A stretch of DNA of 64,000 bases, from contig NJPS01000004.1 in the NCBI GenBank assembly GCA_002946415.1, positions 563,001-627,000 on the forward strand, in the 5' to 3' direction. Positions 57,656 through 64,000 of the stretch are shown here, piece after piece. The DNA is from Rutstroemia sp. NJR-2017a BVV2. Lineage: Eukaryota; Ascomycota; Leotiomycetes; Helotiales; Rutstroemiaceae. The notes below the pieces were generated by a model. That model worked only from the letters and a program-made list of their open reading frames with translations, did not search any database and was not told where the DNA came from. The translations under genes were made by a program, and so were the position numbers. How positions within the stretch are numbered: the stretch's first letter is position 1; each line of letters opens with the position of its first letter.

Positions 57656-59198
57656 GTCGAGTTTTTGGCTTCAGCTTCGACAATGACTTAGCAAAACAAC
57701 TGTCCAAAGAAATTGTCATGTTGATTTATCCATTACAGAAGTAGTCACTAGTCTATGTTCAATGAATTCTATGTCTAAATGTGCGACCCTACAGTATTAT
57801 CTGAGTTATCTTTATGGTGTTCGAGATCTCCCAAACTCGACCAATTCTCCTGACGCAATTCATTTCCAGGTCGTTCACATGGGAAAACCGCAGCCATCAA
57901 TGCAGATTTTTACTCAGCGACAACCAAGACAGACGTCTTTGAACTTTTGCCTTTAATCTAATCATCACTTTCCTCACTTTCTCCCCCCTTTTATCCCCCT
58001 ACCCCACAAACAACCAACCCACTCCCCCATTCCCTCTCCTCCCCTCGCAATACACCCCATTCACAATCTCATTCAAGGCCCCACTGGCTCTCCAGATCCA
58101 CCACCCATCCACCCAGCTCCATCCCAAACCCCGAACAGCACCCCGATCCGATGCCCAAGTCCAAAAACCACCACCACCATAGCAACGACCCCATTTCATC
58201 CGCGATACATCTCCCCCCTCTTCCCTTCCTCATCCAATTCCTCACATCAATACTCACATCCAGCGAAAACCCGACTTTGCACATATATACATCAACAGAG
58301 CAGAGCCGACTCCCCACCCTTCTCTCTCCTCTCCTCGCTCTCCTCCATGCATACATACACATATCAGCCATCCTTCCCCCTCTCAAAAATCACACTAGAG
58401 CAGAAGAGAAAGAAGACCAGCCACACCAGATATACAAAGGCATACATACATATTACACGAACTCTTTCCCATACCATGCCCATACCCCATCTACCTACAC
58501 TCGTTCACTCAGTTCACATGCGTGCCATAGAAAGAAAGGGGGAAACCTCTACAAAGACTTCCGCATTCCAATTCGATCCAAAGATTTCATTCAAATTCAA
58601 AACTCCCACCCATCCATCACTTCATCACATATATCTCTCTCTTATTCCTAGCACCACTTACATCAAAAGCCCTCCCTAATCCGCCCACGCACCCATCCAT
58701 CCACCTTCTAGTACTATACTCGAGTCCCAGTAAGGAGACAAGCTCCTCCTTTTCTCACATCATCACATCATCACAGCAGCATCATAATCAAGCCCAAAAC
58801 ATTCTTAACTCCCCCCCCTTTTCCAATTACAAAACACGTAAGTGTGCATATATAAGTACAGTACACCAATAAATCAATCAATCAATCACTCACTCACTCA
58901 CTCACTCACAACACAAGTTTCCCAACATTCAGTAGCATAGCAAGCAGTAAAGCACCCAGCCAGTGATATCCTTATAAGTTTTTCATCATCAAGCCACACC
59001 AACGGCACACCAAGTACAGGTTTGTTTAAGACTAAGTAGGTGAGTTTGTAGGTAGGTACTGTACGAGAAGGAAACCCGAGTTGCCTCCTCCCCCGCCAAA
59101 ATTTGTAATTGTATTGTTGGAAAAAAAAAGTAACACCAAGCGGAACCAAGAAAAAACTTGTAAAGGGAAGTAAGGACCGTCCCACATAAAAACACAAA
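57656..59198. other. Convergent intergenic region, 1.5 kb
   Basis: Between the stops of ERG8 and the HECT ligase gene. 58.0-58.8 kb is strikingly C-rich on the plus strand, which creates long Pro/Ser/His frames of no family. A tetranucleotide repeat is annotated separately. Confidence 0.5.
58872..58909. repeat. Tetranucleotide microsatellite (aatc)n(actc)n
   Basis: About four aatc units pass directly into about five actc units, 3' of the HECT ligase gene, probably in its 3' UTR. Confidence 0.85.
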
Positions 59199-61994
<2,796 letters not shown>

Positions 61995-63051
61995 GATGTA
62001 GGTACGCCAGAGATGGCGACGACGTTCTTCCGGACGTCAATGATGGAGGTCGTTAGAATCGTAGCGCAGGATAGGTATGAGATTCCTGGGGTTTCAAGGT
62101 TGGCCGTGGTGGAAGCTTTGCGCTTGCGTTGATTTGGGGCTGTGTTGATATGAAGTGCAGAAGCCCCCTTGCACCCACAATGCCCGTCTTACACCTCGTT
62201 CTAGGGTCGTTATTACTTCAGATATTCGTAAGACATGAGAGACGTGAGAAGCGAAAAGAATACTCGTGAAATGTTGTTTCTCCAAGTTGTAAAACGATTG
62301 AAGTTTGAATAACTTGAGAGTCAAGGCGGCACAGAAATGTCCCCGCTAAATGATAAAACGATGGCCTGATATCCAAGGTGGGTACGCGTTTGATGTATGA
62401 CGATACTATAAAAATAGAAGTCACGCCCGCTCACGCCCTTCCATTGTACTCAATTAAGGTTCTTTGGTAATTCGAAGTAAGGCTTTGATAATCAATCTCA
62501 AGGGGCGTATAATTTGAGAAAGAAAAAAGTATTTTGAAAATTTCATTTCCTGACCAAATGATGATTCAAACCGTATCAGGTTCCACTCCTCCCCGGGTTA
62601 AGGCAAATAGACACGGATCGCTCGCAAAGGGGGCAGAGCCGACATGCAGGCGACAAACATGATGCTGACTGTAGGATGGATTGTGTATTCGACATGCGAG
62701 GTTCTTGGAGTTTGATACGGATCTACTCTGATTATTCACATCCTCATTTGCATGGGAGTTAAAATCCATTCCAAATAACTCTCGATAGGAACTTGATCCA
62801 TGGTGGTTAAGCCTCCCCATTGAAGACAGTAAATGTCCTGGAAAATCCAATAAACATCGTATGCCTGAAGACGCCTAAATATGGTATTTTTTTTTCATAA
62901 ACAAATAAGAACCCAAATCCCAGATTCGTCCACATACTTTGGAGAAGAAGAGAGTTTCCATGCCCCTGAACTGAATGCCATCATCATGTATGACTTTTGC
63001 TACTCATCAATCCCCTTCTCCTCAATGAATTTTTCGCGCGGAAGACTTAAA
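61995..63051. other. Intergenic, 1.06 kb
   Basis: Promoter of the HECT ligase gene and 3' side of the PAB2 gene (both minus strand). No coding frame beyond shadows. Confidence 0.5.
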
Positions 63052-63855
<804 letters not shown>

Positions 63856-64000
63856 GTTGTATATGTGTGTAGTACTGTGTATAATGCAGAATCTACTCTG
63901 CTAAGAAAAGAAGGAAAGATGAGGTAATGGAAGAATAATGGATTGGGAATCTGATGAGAATTTATATGTTAGCAAATTTCTTGAAAACAAATTGCAGTTT
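63856..64000. other. Upstream flank of PAB2 at the window edge
   Basis: 145 bp of promoter or 5' leader sequence; no further gene is visible. Confidence 0.4.

Noticed and set aside
58151..58679. Two overlapping plus-strand frames rich in His, Ser, Pro and Thr
   Set aside because: Result of a C-rich stretch in a convergent intergenic region; low-complexity text in several frames at once.

Overview
The window is nuclear DNA of a filamentous ascomycete (Pezizomycotina), most likely a leotiomycete or a near relative. The genes carry short GT-AG introns of about 50-200 nt with CTAAC-type branch sites. The gene set includes an APSES regulator of the StuA type, a COP9 signalosome subunit, an RTA1-type membrane protein and a fungal STAND/NACHT receptor. 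The lineage is inferred from the look of StuA and the other proteins and was not tested by a database search. Exon boundaries were derived by hand from splice motifs and reading-frame continuity.

Layout. 1-5.4 kb: a partial SDR (-), a thiol-methyltransferase-like enzyme (+), an OTU-domain protease (-) and a zinc-finger transcription factor (-). 5.4-14 kb is sparse and accessory-like. It holds a frameshifted Gre2-type reductase relic (-), an RTA1-like protein (+), an AT-rich tract with a short direct repeat, and a NACHT protein with no C-terminal repeats (+). 14.3-23.4 kb is dense housekeeping sequence: quinone oxidoreductase (+), dienelactone hydrolase (-), RFA1 (+), CSN3 (-) and PRO2 (+). 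24.3-25.1 kb: a candidate secreted protein (+). 27.1-29.2 kb: stuA (-), followed upstream by about 11 kb without a convincing gene. 40.6-44.5 kb: a BRCT protein (+) and a large coiled-coil protein (+). 46.6-47.1 kb: a broken or readthrough gene (+). 47.7-48.3 kb: an 8-cysteine GPI-type wall protein (-). 50.7-54.2 kb: a long PPR protein (-). 56.1-57.7 kb: phosphomevalonate kinase ERG8 (+). 59.2-62.0 kb: the Rsp5/NEDD4-type HECT ligase (-). 63.1-63.9 kb: a Pab2-type RNA-binding protein (-).

The genes do not form a biosynthetic cluster. They are mostly independent core functions (DNA replication, proline and sterol precursors, ubiquitin and COP9, mitochondrial expression, nuclear RNA) around one developmental regulator with a very large upstream region. 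No convincing new multi-gene system was found. The best leads are the gene interrupted by three TGA codons in readthrough-like contexts, the repeat-less NACHT protein, the long open frame upstream of the StuA start, and the HECT catalytic cysteine codon split by an intron. I recognised no tRNA, rRNA, CRISPR array or intact transposon.
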